Shown: positions 53,066 through 61,534 of the stretch, piece after piece | How the letters are laid out: each line of letters starts with the position of its first letter | How positions within the stretch are numbered: the stretch's first letter is position 1 | Assembly (NCBI RefSeq): GCF_039543225.1 | Contig: NZ_BAABJI010000001.1 | Span: 151,193 to 215,192, forward strand | DNA: 64,000 bases | Direction: 5' to 3' | DNA from: Mucilaginibacter defluvii | GTDB lineage: Bacteria; Bacteroidota; Bacteroidia; Sphingobacteriales; Sphingobacteriaceae | The notes under the pieces: generated by a model | The model's database searches: none | Told to the model about the DNA's origin: nothing | What the model saw: the letters and a program-made list of their open reading frames with translations, nothing else | Program-made: the position numbers and the translations under genes

Positions 53066-53073
53066 TAAATTTG
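53066..53073 (+). promoter_or_regulatory. -7 element of the small membrane protein-ridA unit
   Basis: TAAATTTG is an exact TAnnTTTG match beginning 3 bp after the OmpA terminator and ending 4 bp before the ATG at 53078. The -33 part would fall inside the terminator stem and is not conserved. Confidence 0.45.
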
Positions 53074-53077
53074 TACT

Positions 53078-53221
53078 ATGTACTTTTTCCGGAAGAAAGA
53101 CCCGAACAGGCCGACAAATTTTAATTTAAAGGTGATGCATACCATCAATGCCATAGCCATAATTATGTTTTTGGCAGGGATCATCTGGAAGCTTATCGAC
53201 TTGTTTATTCTAAAAAAATGA
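53078..53221 (+). CDS. Small membrane protein coupled to ridA
   Basis: A 47-residue protein: a basic N-terminus MYFFRKKDPNRPTNFNLKV, then one membrane segment (NAIAIIMFLAGIIWKLIDLF) and a short LKK end. It resembles the DUF6728-type small proteins I recall from Bacteroidota, though I cannot confirm the family. Its stop overlaps the ridA start (ATGA), so both are translated together, and a -7 element sits right before its ATG. It should be in the inner membrane with the N-terminus inside. Confidence 0.75.
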   Translation: MYFFRKKDPNRPTNFNLKVMHTINAIAIIMFLAGIIWKLIDLFILKK

Positions 53222-53598
53222 AAACTATTATAAATACAACCAATGCCCCGGCGCCGATCGGTCCATACAGTCAGGCCGTAAAAGCTAACGGCTTTTTATT
53301 TGTTTCAGGCCAGATAGCGCTTAACCCCGCCAACGGCGAGTTAGTGCTGGACGATGTTAAAACCGAAACAACACAGGTAATGGAAAACCTGAAAGCGATA
53401 TTAACCGAAGCGGGTGCTGATTTTAGCAGTGTAATAAAAACAGGTATCTTTTTAAAGGATATGAACGATTTTGCCGCGGTTAACGAAGTTTATGGTTCTT
53501 ACTTCTCCGACAACTTTCCGGCCCGTGAAACGGTACAAGTAGCCGCCTTGCCGAGAAATGTGAACGTAGAAATTTCGGTAGTTGCATTGGTTGATTAA
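53218..53598 (+). CDS. ridA: RidA family reactive-imine deaminase
   Basis: A 126-residue RidA/YjgF protein, a trimer that hydrolyses reactive enamines and imines made by PLP enzymes such as threonine dehydratase. Family marks are NAPAPIGPYSQAVKANGFLF, SGQIALNP, the late arginine in FPARETVQVAALPRNVNVEI and the EISV end. Length is exact. It is translationally coupled to the small membrane protein before it and followed by a secreted protein gene. Confidence 0.95.
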   Translation: MKTIINTTNAPAPIGPYSQAVKANGFLFVSGQIALNPANGELVLDDVKTETTQVMENLKAILTEAGADFSSVIKTGIFLKDMNDFAAVNEVYGSYFSDNFPARETVQVAALPRNVNVEISVVALVD

Positions 53599-53611
53599 TT
53601 GCATAAATAGT

Positions 53612-54214
53612 ATGAAATACCTTACAAAATTTTGCTGCCTGGTTTTGCTGGGGCTTATTCTAAGTTTTAATTGTCATGCTCAGGTTGAGCAAAATATTAG
53701 TAAGGATTTTTTGGCTTATAATAATTTAATAGCAAACAAGGATTTTACCTCATCAGCAGAATATATACCCGAGGAATTGTTTGCTGTTATCTCCAAAGAG
53801 CAGATGATAACTGCTATGAAAACGGCAATGAATAACCCTGCTATTGAGTATGAGATCAATGGAACAAATATTTCAAGCATCGGCCTTGTAAAAAAGATCA
53901 ACAACAAACACTACAGCATAATAAAGTATGTTAGCAATTTGCGCATGCGTTTTAAGGATATATCGGCTACGGCTGATACAGCCGATGCCAGTGCAAAACT
54001 TGGTTTAGTTATGCTGTCGTTAAAAAATAATTTCGGTGCTGATAATGTAAAGCTTGATGATGCAACCGGTTGGTTTGATATTGCCGCGAATAAAAAAGTT
54101 TGTGCTATATCCGCAAATGGGCAAAGTAATTGGAAATTTATAGTACTTGAGCCGAAACAACGTTTGTTAATTGATAAGGTACTGCCAAAAGAGATAACAG
54201 CAACTCTTAATTAA
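53612..54214 (+). CDS. Unknown secreted protein
   Basis: A 200-residue protein. The signal peptide (MKYLTKFCCLVLLGLILSFNCHAQ) supports the ATG at 53612 over an upstream one at 53582 that overlaps ridA. The mature part is a mixed alpha/beta chain with FLAYNNLIANKDFTSSAEYI and a late NGQSNWKFIVLEPKQRLLID. It recalls small periplasmic proteins with an NTF2-like or DUF-type fold, but I recognise no family. The recG gene follows after 15 bp, so they may share a transcript. Confidence 0.75.
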   Translation: MKYLTKFCCLVLLGLILSFNCHAQVEQNISKDFLAYNNLIANKDFTSSAEYIPEELFAVISKEQMITAMKTAMNNPAIEYEINGTNISSIGLVKKINNKHYSIIKYVSNLRMRFKDISATADTADASAKLGLVMLSLKNNFGADNVKLDDATGWFDIAANKKVCAISANGQSNWKFIVLEPKQRLLIDKVLPKEITATLN

Positions 54215-54229
54215 ACACAGCAGAATAAA

Positions 54230-56338
54230 TTGAGCGCATCTCCTTTTGAAACGCCTATTGAATATTTAAAGGGTGTAGGCCCGGCTCGTGCCGAAGTGCT
54301 AAAAAAGGAGCTCGCTATTTTTACTTATGCCGACCTGCTTCGGCATTTCCCGTATAAGTATATTGACCGTACCCGTTTTTATAAGGTAAAGGATATTCAT
54401 CCCGAGATGCCTTATGTGCAGGTGATCGTACGGCTCACCCGTAAGGAGATCATCGGCGAAAAGCGCACCAAGCGCCTGGTAGTACAGGCGCAGGATGATA
54501 CCGGACAGATTGAGCTGGTATGGTTTCAGGGCGTTACTTGGGTTGATAAAAGCCTGCGAGTAGGCAAGGCGTACATTATTTTTGGTAAGCCCGGCGTGTT
54601 CAACGGGCGGCCCCAAATGTCGCACCCGGAGATGGAGCAGTACTCGCCGCAGGCCATCAAACGCCAAGGCAATCTGACGCTGCAGCCTGCTTATAATTCC
54701 ACCGAAAAGCTTAAACAGTTTAGCTTGGATAGTAAAGGCATCCAAAAGCTCACCACCGTTTTGATTGAGGAGTATGCCCGCTATCTCCAGGAAAATTTGC
54801 CCTTGTACGTCTTAAATAAATACCGCCTGATGGAAAGGCGCGAGGCCTATCGGCAAATACATTTTCCGGATGATGCCAATAAGCTGAATGAAGCACAACA
54901 TAGGCTGAAGTTTGAGGAGCTGTTTTTTCTGCAATACAAACTGTTAAAAAACAAATTGCACCGTACACAGAAGTTCAAGGGGAATATATTTGATAAGGTA
55001 GGCGAATACTTTAACGGTTTTTACAATAACCACTTGCCCTTTGCGCTCACCAGTGCCCAAAAGCGGGTATTGAAAGAGATCAGAACCGATACCCAGCGCG
55101 GCGTGCAAATGAACCGCCTGCTACAGGGCGATGTAGGCAGCGGTAAAACCGTAGTGGCGTTAATGAGCATGCTCATCGCTATTGATAACGGTTTTCAGGC
55201 TTGTATGATGGCCCCGACTGAAATACTGGCCAATCAGCATTATCAAACCATACAAGGCTTGGTAGGCAATGATTATGTTGAAGTTGCATTGCTTACCGGC
55301 TCGACGCCCAAAAAGCAACGCAGGGTTTTGCGTGAGCGCCTTTTGAACGGTGAACTTAAAATATTGATAGGCACACATGCTTTAATAGAGGATGCGGTAC
55401 AATACCAAAACCTGGGCTTTGTGGTAATTGATGAGCAGCACCGTTTTGGGGTAGAGCAACGCTCAAAACTATGGCGTAAAAACGTAGTTCCGCCGCATGT
55501 GCTGGTGATGACGGCAACACCCATACCACGTACCCTGGCCATGACCATGTATGGCGATCTGGATGTATCGGTAATTGATGAACTGCCCGCCGGGCGTAAG
55601 CCTATTGAAACGGTACATTTTTACGAGAGCCAGCGACTGCGCATGTTCGGCATGATGCGTGAAGAGATAGCCAAGGGCAGGCAGGTTTATGTAGTATATC
55701 CGCTGATAAAGGAAAGCGAAAAGCTCGATTTAAAAAACCTCGAGGAAGGTATTGAAACCATGCGCCGCGAGTTCCCGCTGCCCAAATACCAGATCAGTAT
55801 TGTACACGGCAAGATTCCGGCGGCGGTAAAAGAAGAAGAAATGCAGCGCTTTATCAACGCTCAAACGCAGATAATGGTAGCCACTACGGTGATAGAAGTG
55901 GGCGTCAACGTACCTAACGCCTCAGTGATGATCATCGAAAATGCCGAGCGTTTCGGCTTGTCGCAACTGCACCAGTTGCGGGGCAGGGTAGGGCGCGGTG
56001 CCGAGCAATCATACTGTATACTGATGAGCAGCAATAAGCTGAGCAATGATGGCCGTATCCGCCTGGATACCATGGTGAAGACCAATAACGGCTTTGAAAT
56101 ATCAGAGATTGATCTGCAACTACGCGGCCCCGGTAATATTGAAGGTACCCAGCAAAGCGGTGTGCTCGATTTAAAGGTAGCTAACCTGGCCACCGACCAG
56201 GAGTTGCTGATGCAGGTACGCAAATGTGTTGAAGAAATTTTTGAAAAGGACCCGCAACTCATCCATCCCGAAAACCAGATACTGCACCAGGTGAGCCAGT
56301 CAAAAAACGCGGGTTTATCATGGAATAAAATATCGTAA
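54230..56338 (+). CDS. recG: ATP-dependent DNA helicase RecG
   Basis: A 702-residue RecG, which reverses stalled forks and branch-migrates Holliday junctions. The N-terminal wedge domain opens FETPIEYLKGVGPARAEVL. The helicase core has Walker A LLQGDVGSGKTVVAL, the DEQHRFG variant of the DExH box, VMTATPIPRTLAM and the C-terminal QLHQLRGRVGRG. The start is a TTG at 54230; no ATG precedes the wedge motif. Length is normal. Confidence 0.97.
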   Translation: MSASPFETPIEYLKGVGPARAEVLKKELAIFTYADLLRHFPYKYIDRTRFYKVKDIHPEMPYVQVIVRLTRKEIIGEKRTKRLVVQAQDDTGQIELVWFQGVTWVDKSLRVGKAYIIFGKPGVFNGRPQMSHPEMEQYSPQAIKRQGNLTLQPAYNSTEKLKQFSLDSKGIQKLTTVLIEEYARYLQENLPLYVLNKYRLMERREAYRQIHFPDDANKLNEAQHRLKFEELFFLQYKLLKNKLHRTQKFKGNIFDKVGEYFNGFYNNHLPFALTSAQKRVLKEIRTDTQRGVQMNRLLQGDVGSGKTVVALMSMLIAIDNGFQACMMAPTEILANQHYQTIQGLVGNDYVEVALLTGSTPKKQRRVLRERLLNGELKILIGTHALIEDAVQYQNLGFVVIDEQHRFGVEQRSKLWRKNVVPPHVLVMTATPIPRTLAMTMYGDLDVSVIDELPAGRKPIETVHFYESQRLRMFGMMREEIAKGRQVYVVYPLIKESEKLDLKNLEEGIETMRREFPLPKYQISIVHGKIPAAVKEEEMQRFINAQTQIMVATTVIEVGVNVPNASVMIIENAERFGLSQLHQLRGRVGRGAEQSYCILMSSNKLSNDGRIRLDTMVKTNNGFEISEIDLQLRGPGNIEGTQQSGVLDLKVANLATDQELLMQVRKCVEEIFEKDPQLIHPENQILHQVSQSKNAGLSWNKIS

Positions 56339-56564
56339 GGTCCATCCCGAATTTTTTATAAGAATGTGTAGCTAACGAGATTGGCATTATCACCAAGATA
56401 AAAAAGCTGCGAAGTGCCTAACCAGGCCGGTATCAACTCAAATTGTTAACAACCTTGCAATGTGGAGAAAATAAATCAAAAGCAGGGTTTAACTTTTTTG
56501 CTTTAATGCAGTCTTAATAATCAGATAACATTGATTTGCTGATATTTGTAAAAATTTATACACC

Positions 56565-56675
56565 ATGAATTTTGAATTTGCTTACCTGATTGTGATAGCG
56601 TTACTAGGGCTTACCGGTATTTATTATCTCAGTCCGTATGAGTTAAATGTTACTGAAGAAGAGGATAACGAATAG
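56565..56675 (+). CDS. Tiny single-span membrane protein
   Basis: A 36-residue ORF beginning MNFEFAYLIVIALLGLTGIYY, a single hydrophobic span, followed by an acidic end (LNVTEEEDNE). No family is known to me. It lies in the 414-bp gap between recG and the phosphoesterase gene; a near-consensus GATATTTG lies about 20 bp before it. The rest of that gap (56339-56540) shows no further structure. Confidence 0.5.
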   Translation: MNFEFAYLIVIALLGLTGIYYLSPYELNVTEEEDNE

Positions 56676-56752
56676 TAAATCCTCAAAATATTTTACTGCC
56701 CGGGCAAGGTGTTTACCCGGTATAACACTGTTTTCTCTGCTGAGTTTAATTA

Positions 56753-57607
56753 ATGGCAAAACGCGAAGTTGATATAGCTGTAATATCTGATGTGCATTTG
56801 GGCACCTATGGCTGCCACGCCAAAGAACTTTTGAAGTACCTTAAAAGTATAAAACCCAAAGCGCTGGTGCTTAACGGCGATATTATTGATATATGGCAGT
56901 TCAGTAAATCATACTGGCCCGAGGCGCACATGAAGGTGGTGCGCCGTATACTAAAGTTTGTTACTGAAGGCGTACCGGTTTATTACCTTACCGGTAACCA
57001 CGACGAAATGCTGCGCAAGTTTGCCGATTTTAACCTGGGCGCTTTCCAGCTACTTAATAAAATGGTGTTGGATGTTGACGGCAAAAAAGCCTGGATATTT
57101 CACGGTGATGTTTTTGATGTTACCATGCAGCACTCCAAATGGCTGGCCAAGCTGGGTGCGATAGGATATGATTCGCTTATACTGCTCAATAGTTTTACCA
57201 ACTGGTGCCTTAAGCTTATGGGGCGGCCTAAAATGAGCTTCTCGCAAAAGGTAAAGGCTAAGTTTAAGGATGCAGTAAAATTCATCAATCATTTTGAGCA
57301 GACCGCGGCCGATCTGGCGGTAGATAAACAATACGATTACGTAATTTGCGGGCACATTCACCATGCTGAGATCAGGCGTGTAAATTCAACTGAAGGCACA
57401 GGCTCCGTGTTGTACCTTAACTCGGGCGATTGGGTGGAAAGCCTTACCGCGCTGGAGTATCATAACGGCGAATGGAAAATATTCAGGTATAAAGCCGAAG
57501 ATTTTACAGAAGAGCCGACAGCTGATGATGACACTGATAACGAGGATCTTTCAGAGAGGTTGAACGTCAATGTACTGTTAGAAAAATTCAGGCAGGAGCA
57601 ACACTAA
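56753..57607 (+). CDS. LpxH-like metallophosphoesterase (UDP-2,3-diacylglucosamine diphosphatase type)
   Basis: A 284-residue calcineurin-like phosphoesterase. Metal motifs are VISDVHLGT, LNGDIIDIWQF, LTGNHDEML, FHGDVFD and VICGHIHHAEIRRV. The pattern fits the LpxH-like group that removes UMP from UDP-2,3-diacylglucosamine in lipid A synthesis, or close paralogues of it. It is cytoplasmic or peripheral. A MurG-like transferase gene follows by 43 bp, and a glycolipid role for both is plausible. Confidence 0.82.
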   Translation: MAKREVDIAVISDVHLGTYGCHAKELLKYLKSIKPKALVLNGDIIDIWQFSKSYWPEAHMKVVRRILKFVTEGVPVYYLTGNHDEMLRKFADFNLGAFQLLNKMVLDVDGKKAWIFHGDVFDVTMQHSKWLAKLGAIGYDSLILLNSFTNWCLKLMGRPKMSFSQKVKAKFKDAVKFINHFEQTAADLAVDKQYDYVICGHIHHAEIRRVNSTEGTGSVLYLNSGDWVESLTALEYHNGEWKIFRYKAEDFTEEPTADDDTDNEDLSERLNVNVLLEKFRQEQH

Positions 57608-57650
57608 TTGCTAAGCACCAATTTGTTTGTTACCTTAACCCCGCATTACT

Positions 57651-58637
57651 ATGAAAATACTTTATGCAATACAGGGAACAGGTAACGGGCATATCAGCCG
57701 GGCGCGCGAAATTGTTCCGCTTTTGCAGCAACACGGTGAGGTTGACCTGCTGGTAAGTGGCACCGAGGCCGAAGTAAGCTTGTCGCAGCCGTTAAAGTAT
57801 CGTTATCACGGCTTTAGCTTCATATTCGGCAAAAAAGGCGGGGTTGATAAATGGGCTACCTTTAAAACCATGAACCTGAAACAGCTGTGGAAAGATATCC
57901 ATCAGCTGCCGCTTAATGATTACAACCTGATTGTAAATGATTTTGAGCCGGTGAGCGCCTGGGCCTGTAAGGTGCAAAAACTGCCGTCGGTATCACTGAG
58001 CCATCAATGCTCTTTCCTGTCAAAAAATACGCCACGGCCACCAAAGTGGAACTATGCCGAGTGGCTATTCAAATATTACTCGCCAACTACACATCATATC
58101 GGTTTTCATTTTGAGCGGTACGCCGATTTTATTCACACCCCTGTAATTCGTAGCGAGATAAGGGCTTTGCAAACCAGCAACCTCGGGCATTACGCTGTGT
58201 ATTTACCCGCTTATCAGGATAAAACGCTTGTAAAATACCTAAGCCAGGTAAAAGAGGTGGAGTGGCAGGTGTTTTCTAAACGCCAAAAAACGCCTGTACG
58301 CGAAGGTAACGTGCAGATATTCCCGGTAAATAACGAAACGTTTAATACGAGTTTGGCCTCGTGCGAGGGATTGCTTACGGGTGGTGGTTTTGAAGGTCCT
58401 GCTGAGGCTTTGTTTTTGCAAAAAAAGGTAATGATGATACCCATGCGCGGGCAGTTTGAGCAACAGTGCAATGCCCTGGCAGCTTCCAAAATGGGGGTGC
58501 CGGTGGTAAATGCAATTGGTCCGCAATTTAGCGGCGCGCTTAGTGAATGGGTTAACCACGGTAAAGTAGTACCGGTTAATTTCCCCGACGAAACGGCGCA
58601 GATTGTAGCCGATATGGTTAAGCAGTACGGCCGTTAA
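57651..58637 (+). CDS. GT28/MurG-like glycosyltransferase
   Basis: A 328-residue GT-B protein. The N-terminal AIQGTGNGHISRAREIVPLL matches the GT28-type acceptor-side glycine motif. The C-terminal half has LLTGGGFEGPAEALFLQKKVMMIPMRGQFEQQCNALAASKMG, the donor-binding pattern of MurG and glycolipid synthases. It is shorter than MurG and not MurG itself. The acceptor is unknown, possibly a diacylglycerol- or isoprenoid-type lipid. It lies after the LpxH-like gene and converges on a response-regulator gene with a 2-bp gap. Confidence 0.82.
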   Translation: MKILYAIQGTGNGHISRAREIVPLLQQHGEVDLLVSGTEAEVSLSQPLKYRYHGFSFIFGKKGGVDKWATFKTMNLKQLWKDIHQLPLNDYNLIVNDFEPVSAWACKVQKLPSVSLSHQCSFLSKNTPRPPKWNYAEWLFKYYSPTTHHIGFHFERYADFIHTPVIRSEIRALQTSNLGHYAVYLPAYQDKTLVKYLSQVKEVEWQVFSKRQKTPVREGNVQIFPVNNETFNTSLASCEGLLTGGGFEGPAEALFLQKKVMMIPMRGQFEQQCNALAASKMGVPVVNAIGPQFSGALSEWVNHGKVVPVNFPDETAQIVADMVKQYGR

Positions 58638-58639
58638 TT

Positions 58640-59017
58640 TTAGGCAGATATATGCGTAACATTACCTAATAGGCTACCAACAATAAATGTTACTTGGTCA
58701 ATATCAAATGGTTTTTTGATATAAGCATCGGCCCCACAGCTTTGCGCGATGCTTTCGATGTTGGTTGCGGCGGACATCAGCACAACGGGAATATGTCTCA
58801 ATGCGATGGTTGATTTCAGGGTTGTGCAGCAATAGCTGCCTTTATCAGCGCCCAGCCATTCGTCAATCAATATGATGTTCGGATCAAGCTGATCAATATA
58901 AGCCAAAACCGAACTGTCATTAGCTGTTATAACTTCGTAACCCGCCTCTTCTAAAACATATTTCAATATGTCCAGAATGTCTTTGTCATCTTCGATGACC
59001 ACTACTTTTGCTACCAT
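58640..59017 (-). CDS. Single-domain response regulator
   Basis: A 125-residue receiver-only protein. The acidic pocket is VVVIEDDKDILDIL, the phosphoacceptor Asp52 is in IILIDEWLGADKG, and VVLMSA and YIKKPFDIDQV close the fold. The ATG at 59017 is preferred to a TTG five codons upstream. No kinase or output gene is adjacent. It is one of three receiver proteins in the window. Confidence 0.9.
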   Translation of the reverse strand: MVAKVVVIEDDKDILDILKYVLEEAGYEVITANDSSVLAYIDQLDPNIILIDEWLGADKGSYCCTTLKSTIALRHIPVVLMSAATNIESIAQSCGADAYIKKPFDIDQVTFIVGSLLGNVTHISA

Positions 59018-59094
59018 AATTAGGGACTGCAAAAGTAGTGTTATTTATCTATAATTAAAAATATATTTTATAAAGAAATAAAATAAACAATTTA

Positions 59095-59811
59095 TTATTT
59101 TAAGCCATTAACAATGGCCGGAGCAAGTAGGCCTACCCACTCACCATACATTTTGGCAGAAGGATGCAGCCCATCATTAGCGATAAGTTCAGCATCATTG
59201 GCGGCTTTGCGCGATATAGGTGTGATTTCGATATATTTTACACCCGATTTTTCGGCTTCCTGCTTATTGATAACATTATAAGCGTCAATTTCCCGGGCTA
59301 TTTTTTCCTCGTCTGAATTTTGTGCATAAGGGGTAACGCCGTAATCAGGTATCGAGAGTACAAATACGTGCGCTTTGTTATTGTTGGCGTAGCTTATGGC
59401 TGTATTTAACAGCGCTTTAAATTCGGTACGGTAAGTATCAATATAATAACCACGGTATTGATTATTGACGCCGATAAGCAGGGTAACAATGTCAAACTTT
59501 CCGGCAGGAGCTTGTTGTTTAATAGCGCTGATCAACTCATCGGTCGTCCAGCCGGTACGGGCAATAATCTGCGGTTCTTTCAGCGTTATACCATAATTTT
59601 TTAGCGAGGTTACCAGTTGGTGCGGAAAGTTTTTATCCGCGTCAACCGCTTCGCCTATGGTGTACGAGTCGCCAAGGGCCAGGTAGCTCAGGGTTTTACC
59701 TGAGGTATCAGTCGGTATGTTCTTCACAGGATTGGTCACTTCTTTATCAGGCTGGCTCTTGCCACATGCGGCAATGCTTAGCAGTGTTAAAATAATTGCA
59801 AATATCTTCAT
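59095..59811 (-). CDS. SGNH/GDSL hydrolase lipoprotein
   Basis: A 238-residue lipoprotein (signal ending LSIAAC). The SGNH blocks are YLALGDSYTIGEAV with the nucleophile serine, the glycine block near IARTGWT, IGVNNQYRG and DGLHPSAKMY with the Asp/His pair. It should be an esterase, perhaps a thioesterase or lysophospholipase, in the periplasm. Its start overlaps the lipB stop by 4 bp, making it the third gene of the operon. Confidence 0.88.
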   Translation of the reverse strand: MKIFAIILTLLSIAACGKSQPDKEVTNPVKNIPTDTSGKTLSYLALGDSYTIGEAVDADKNFPHQLVTSLKNYGITLKEPQIIARTGWTTDELISAIKQQAPAGKFDIVTLLIGVNNQYRGYYIDTYRTEFKALLNTAISYANNNKAHVFVLSIPDYGVTPYAQNSDEEKIAREIDAYNVINKQEAEKSGVKYIEITPISRKAANDAELIANDGLHPSAKMYGEWVGLLAPAIVNGLK

Positions 59812-60530
59812 ATTATCTCCATACCAAAAAGTACGGAAATATGCTTTTGAAGGATTTGTTTCACCTGATTTAAATCAACTTGTTCGCCCAGTTCCTGCTG
59901 CATACTGGTGACGGCCTTGTCATCAATACCGCAGGGTACAATGTTTTTAAAGTAATCAAGTTGCGCGTTAACGTTAAAGGCCAGGCCATGCATGGTTACC
60001 CAGCGGCTGCAACGCACGCCCATAGCGCATATCTTGCGGGCTTTATCATTGTCGGCATCAAGCCAAACACCGGTGTAGCCGGGGTAGCGATCTCCCTTAA
60101 GGCCAAACTCGGCCATGGTGAGTATAACCGCTTCCTCAAGGGTGCGCAGGTAAAGGTGTATGTCGGTAAAAAAGTTATCCAGGTCAAGTATCGGGTAACA
60201 TACTATCTGGCCGGGGCCATGGTAGGTAATATCTCCGCCACGGTTGATGGGGTAGTATGATGCCTGTTTTTCTTTAAGCTGTTGTTCGTTCAACAACAAA
60301 TGCTCCGGCTTGCCGCTTTTACCCAGCGTGTAAACATGTGGATGTTCGCAAAAAACAAGGTAGTTGTTGGTTAATTTTTCTTCCTGATAGCCATCGCCTG
60401 CCGCCGCCATACGGTTGCGTAGTTCCATTTTAAGGTTTACGGTTTCGGCAAAAAGTGTTTCCTGTCTGTCCCAGGCTTTCTTGTAATCAATCAAGCCCCA
60501 ATCCTGTAAAATAACTTTTTTATTCTTCAT
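59808..60530 (-). CDS. lipB: Octanoyl-ACP:protein octanoyltransferase
   Basis: A 240-residue LipB. It moves octanoate from acyl carrier protein to lipoyl-accepting lysines of proteins such as the glycine cleavage H protein and 2-oxoacid dehydrogenases. The family motifs are RGGDITYHGPGQIVCYP and GVRCSRWVTMHGLAFNVN, and PCGIDDKAVTSMQ carries the catalytic cysteine. The Lys is in the ARKICAMG block. It overlaps the PPTase gene upstream and the SGNH gene downstream, both as ATGA-type junctions. Confidence 0.95.
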   Translation of the reverse strand: MKNKKVILQDWGLIDYKKAWDRQETLFAETVNLKMELRNRMAAAGDGYQEEKLTNNYLVFCEHPHVYTLGKSGKPEHLLLNEQQLKEKQASYYPINRGGDITYHGPGQIVCYPILDLDNFFTDIHLYLRTLEEAVILTMAEFGLKGDRYPGYTGVWLDADNDKARKICAMGVRCSRWVTMHGLAFNVNAQLDYFKNIVPCGIDDKAVTSMQQELGEQVDLNQVKQILQKHISVLFGMEII

Positions 60531-61174
60531 TGCCTGTCCTGTATAACATAACCTACCATGTAATCCTCATATTGCTGATAGCCTACCTGGTAATCAATAT
60601 TTACGTCGCCTTTGTTTAGTTGCGCGTTAACCACGCCGTGCCCCTCAAAACTGAACGGCTCCAACAAAATATTATCTAAAAACGAAACGGTTTTTTGTCC
60701 GTAACATTTATATACGGCCTCTTTAGCGCACCAGCAAACATACAACTCCTCAATTTTGCGGGCTTCGCTGATAAAATCCAGTTCTTCGGGCCGCATAAAC
60801 TTGTGGGCAATACGCTCAACCTTTTGCTTTACCTGTTCAATATCAATACCCACCTGGTATTTGCGGCTTATCATTACGGCGGCATAATCAAACGAGTGGC
60901 TGAACGATATGTAGTAAGGGTGATTTACCAGGTAAGGTTTTCCGTGCACATCAACCTTACAGTCTATATACTCATCAGTACTGAGCATGGTGCGCAGCAG
61001 TACACGCGTACCCAGCCAGTGCAGGTGCCGCTTACTGTTGCCAAGGCTATCAAAAACTGCCTTTTCATCATCTTTTAATTGCAGCTTAACGTACAGTTCA
61101 TCTGCCGCTTCCTCTATTTTCCAGAGGGCGAATTCAGTGTCATCATCAATACGTTGCCGGTAAGCTATGGCCAT
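60527..61174 (-). CDS. 4'-phosphopantetheinyl transferase superfamily protein
   Basis: A 215-residue Sfp-like PPTase. The motif VGIDIEQVKQKVERIAHKF holds the metal aspartates, and WCAKEAVYKCYG the conserved Lys-Glu. It attaches the phosphopantetheine arm of CoA to carrier proteins. As a two-lobed Sfp type it could serve acyl carrier protein or secondary-metabolism carriers. It is the first gene of the operon with lipB, whose octanoyl-ACP donor depends on a PPTase. A minus-strand -7 element TAATTTTG (61200-61207) lies 25 bp upstream. Confidence 0.9.
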   Translation of the reverse strand: MAIAYRQRIDDDTEFALWKIEEAADELYVKLQLKDDEKAVFDSLGNSKRHLHWLGTRVLLRTMLSTDEYIDCKVDVHGKPYLVNHPYYISFSHSFDYAAVMISRKYQVGIDIEQVKQKVERIAHKFMRPEELDFISEARKIEELYVCWCAKEAVYKCYGQKTVSFLDNILLEPFSFEGHGVVNAQLNKGDVNIDYQVGYQQYEDYMVGYVIQDRQ

Positions 61175-61199
61175 AAATGTAAAGGTGCAATTTGCAAGG

Positions 61200-61207
61200 C
61201 AAAATTA
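61200..61207 (-). promoter_or_regulatory. -7 element for the PPTase-lipB-SGNH operon
   Basis: TAATTTTG on the minus strand matches TAnnTTTG exactly, 25 bp before the PPTase start. No -33 TTG is clear. Confidence 0.45.
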
Positions 61208-61320
61208 TATCAAATAATTATCATTTAACAGCCTAAAAACTTTCGCAAAAAATGGCTATAGGTGTAACATTCTCGTTCAGGATTCCGTCATAGCTTACAA
61301 ACACTATCACAATTTATACA

Positions 61321-61473
61321 ATGAAAAAGTTATACACAGCCGTATCGTGCCTGCTGTTACTTGCCGCAACCGAGGCCTGCTGCAAACAACAATTGGGCGA
61401 TAAGGTAGCTATCGGTAAAAAAGCAATACACCAATCGCCACGTGCGAACGCGCACATCAGCAAACCGCGATAA
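61321..61473 (+). CDS. Small secreted peptide, possibly lipidated
   Basis: A 50-residue ORF starting MKKLYTAVSCLLLLAATEAC, a signal-like stretch ending in Cys-Cys. The residue before the last small position is Glu, which is unusual for a lipobox. The rest is basic (GDKVAIGKKAIHQSPRANAH). No family is recognised. It lies divergent from the PPTase gene and 61 bp before dcd. The good signal-like N-terminus is the only support. Confidence 0.45.
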   Translation: MKKLYTAVSCLLLLAATEACCKQQLGDKVAIGKKAIHQSPRANAHISKPR

Positions 61474-61534
61474 TTTTTTGATATTATGCCGTTTGGCTAA
61501 TTAATTTTATTTTAGCCGGGTAACACACCCTGTC

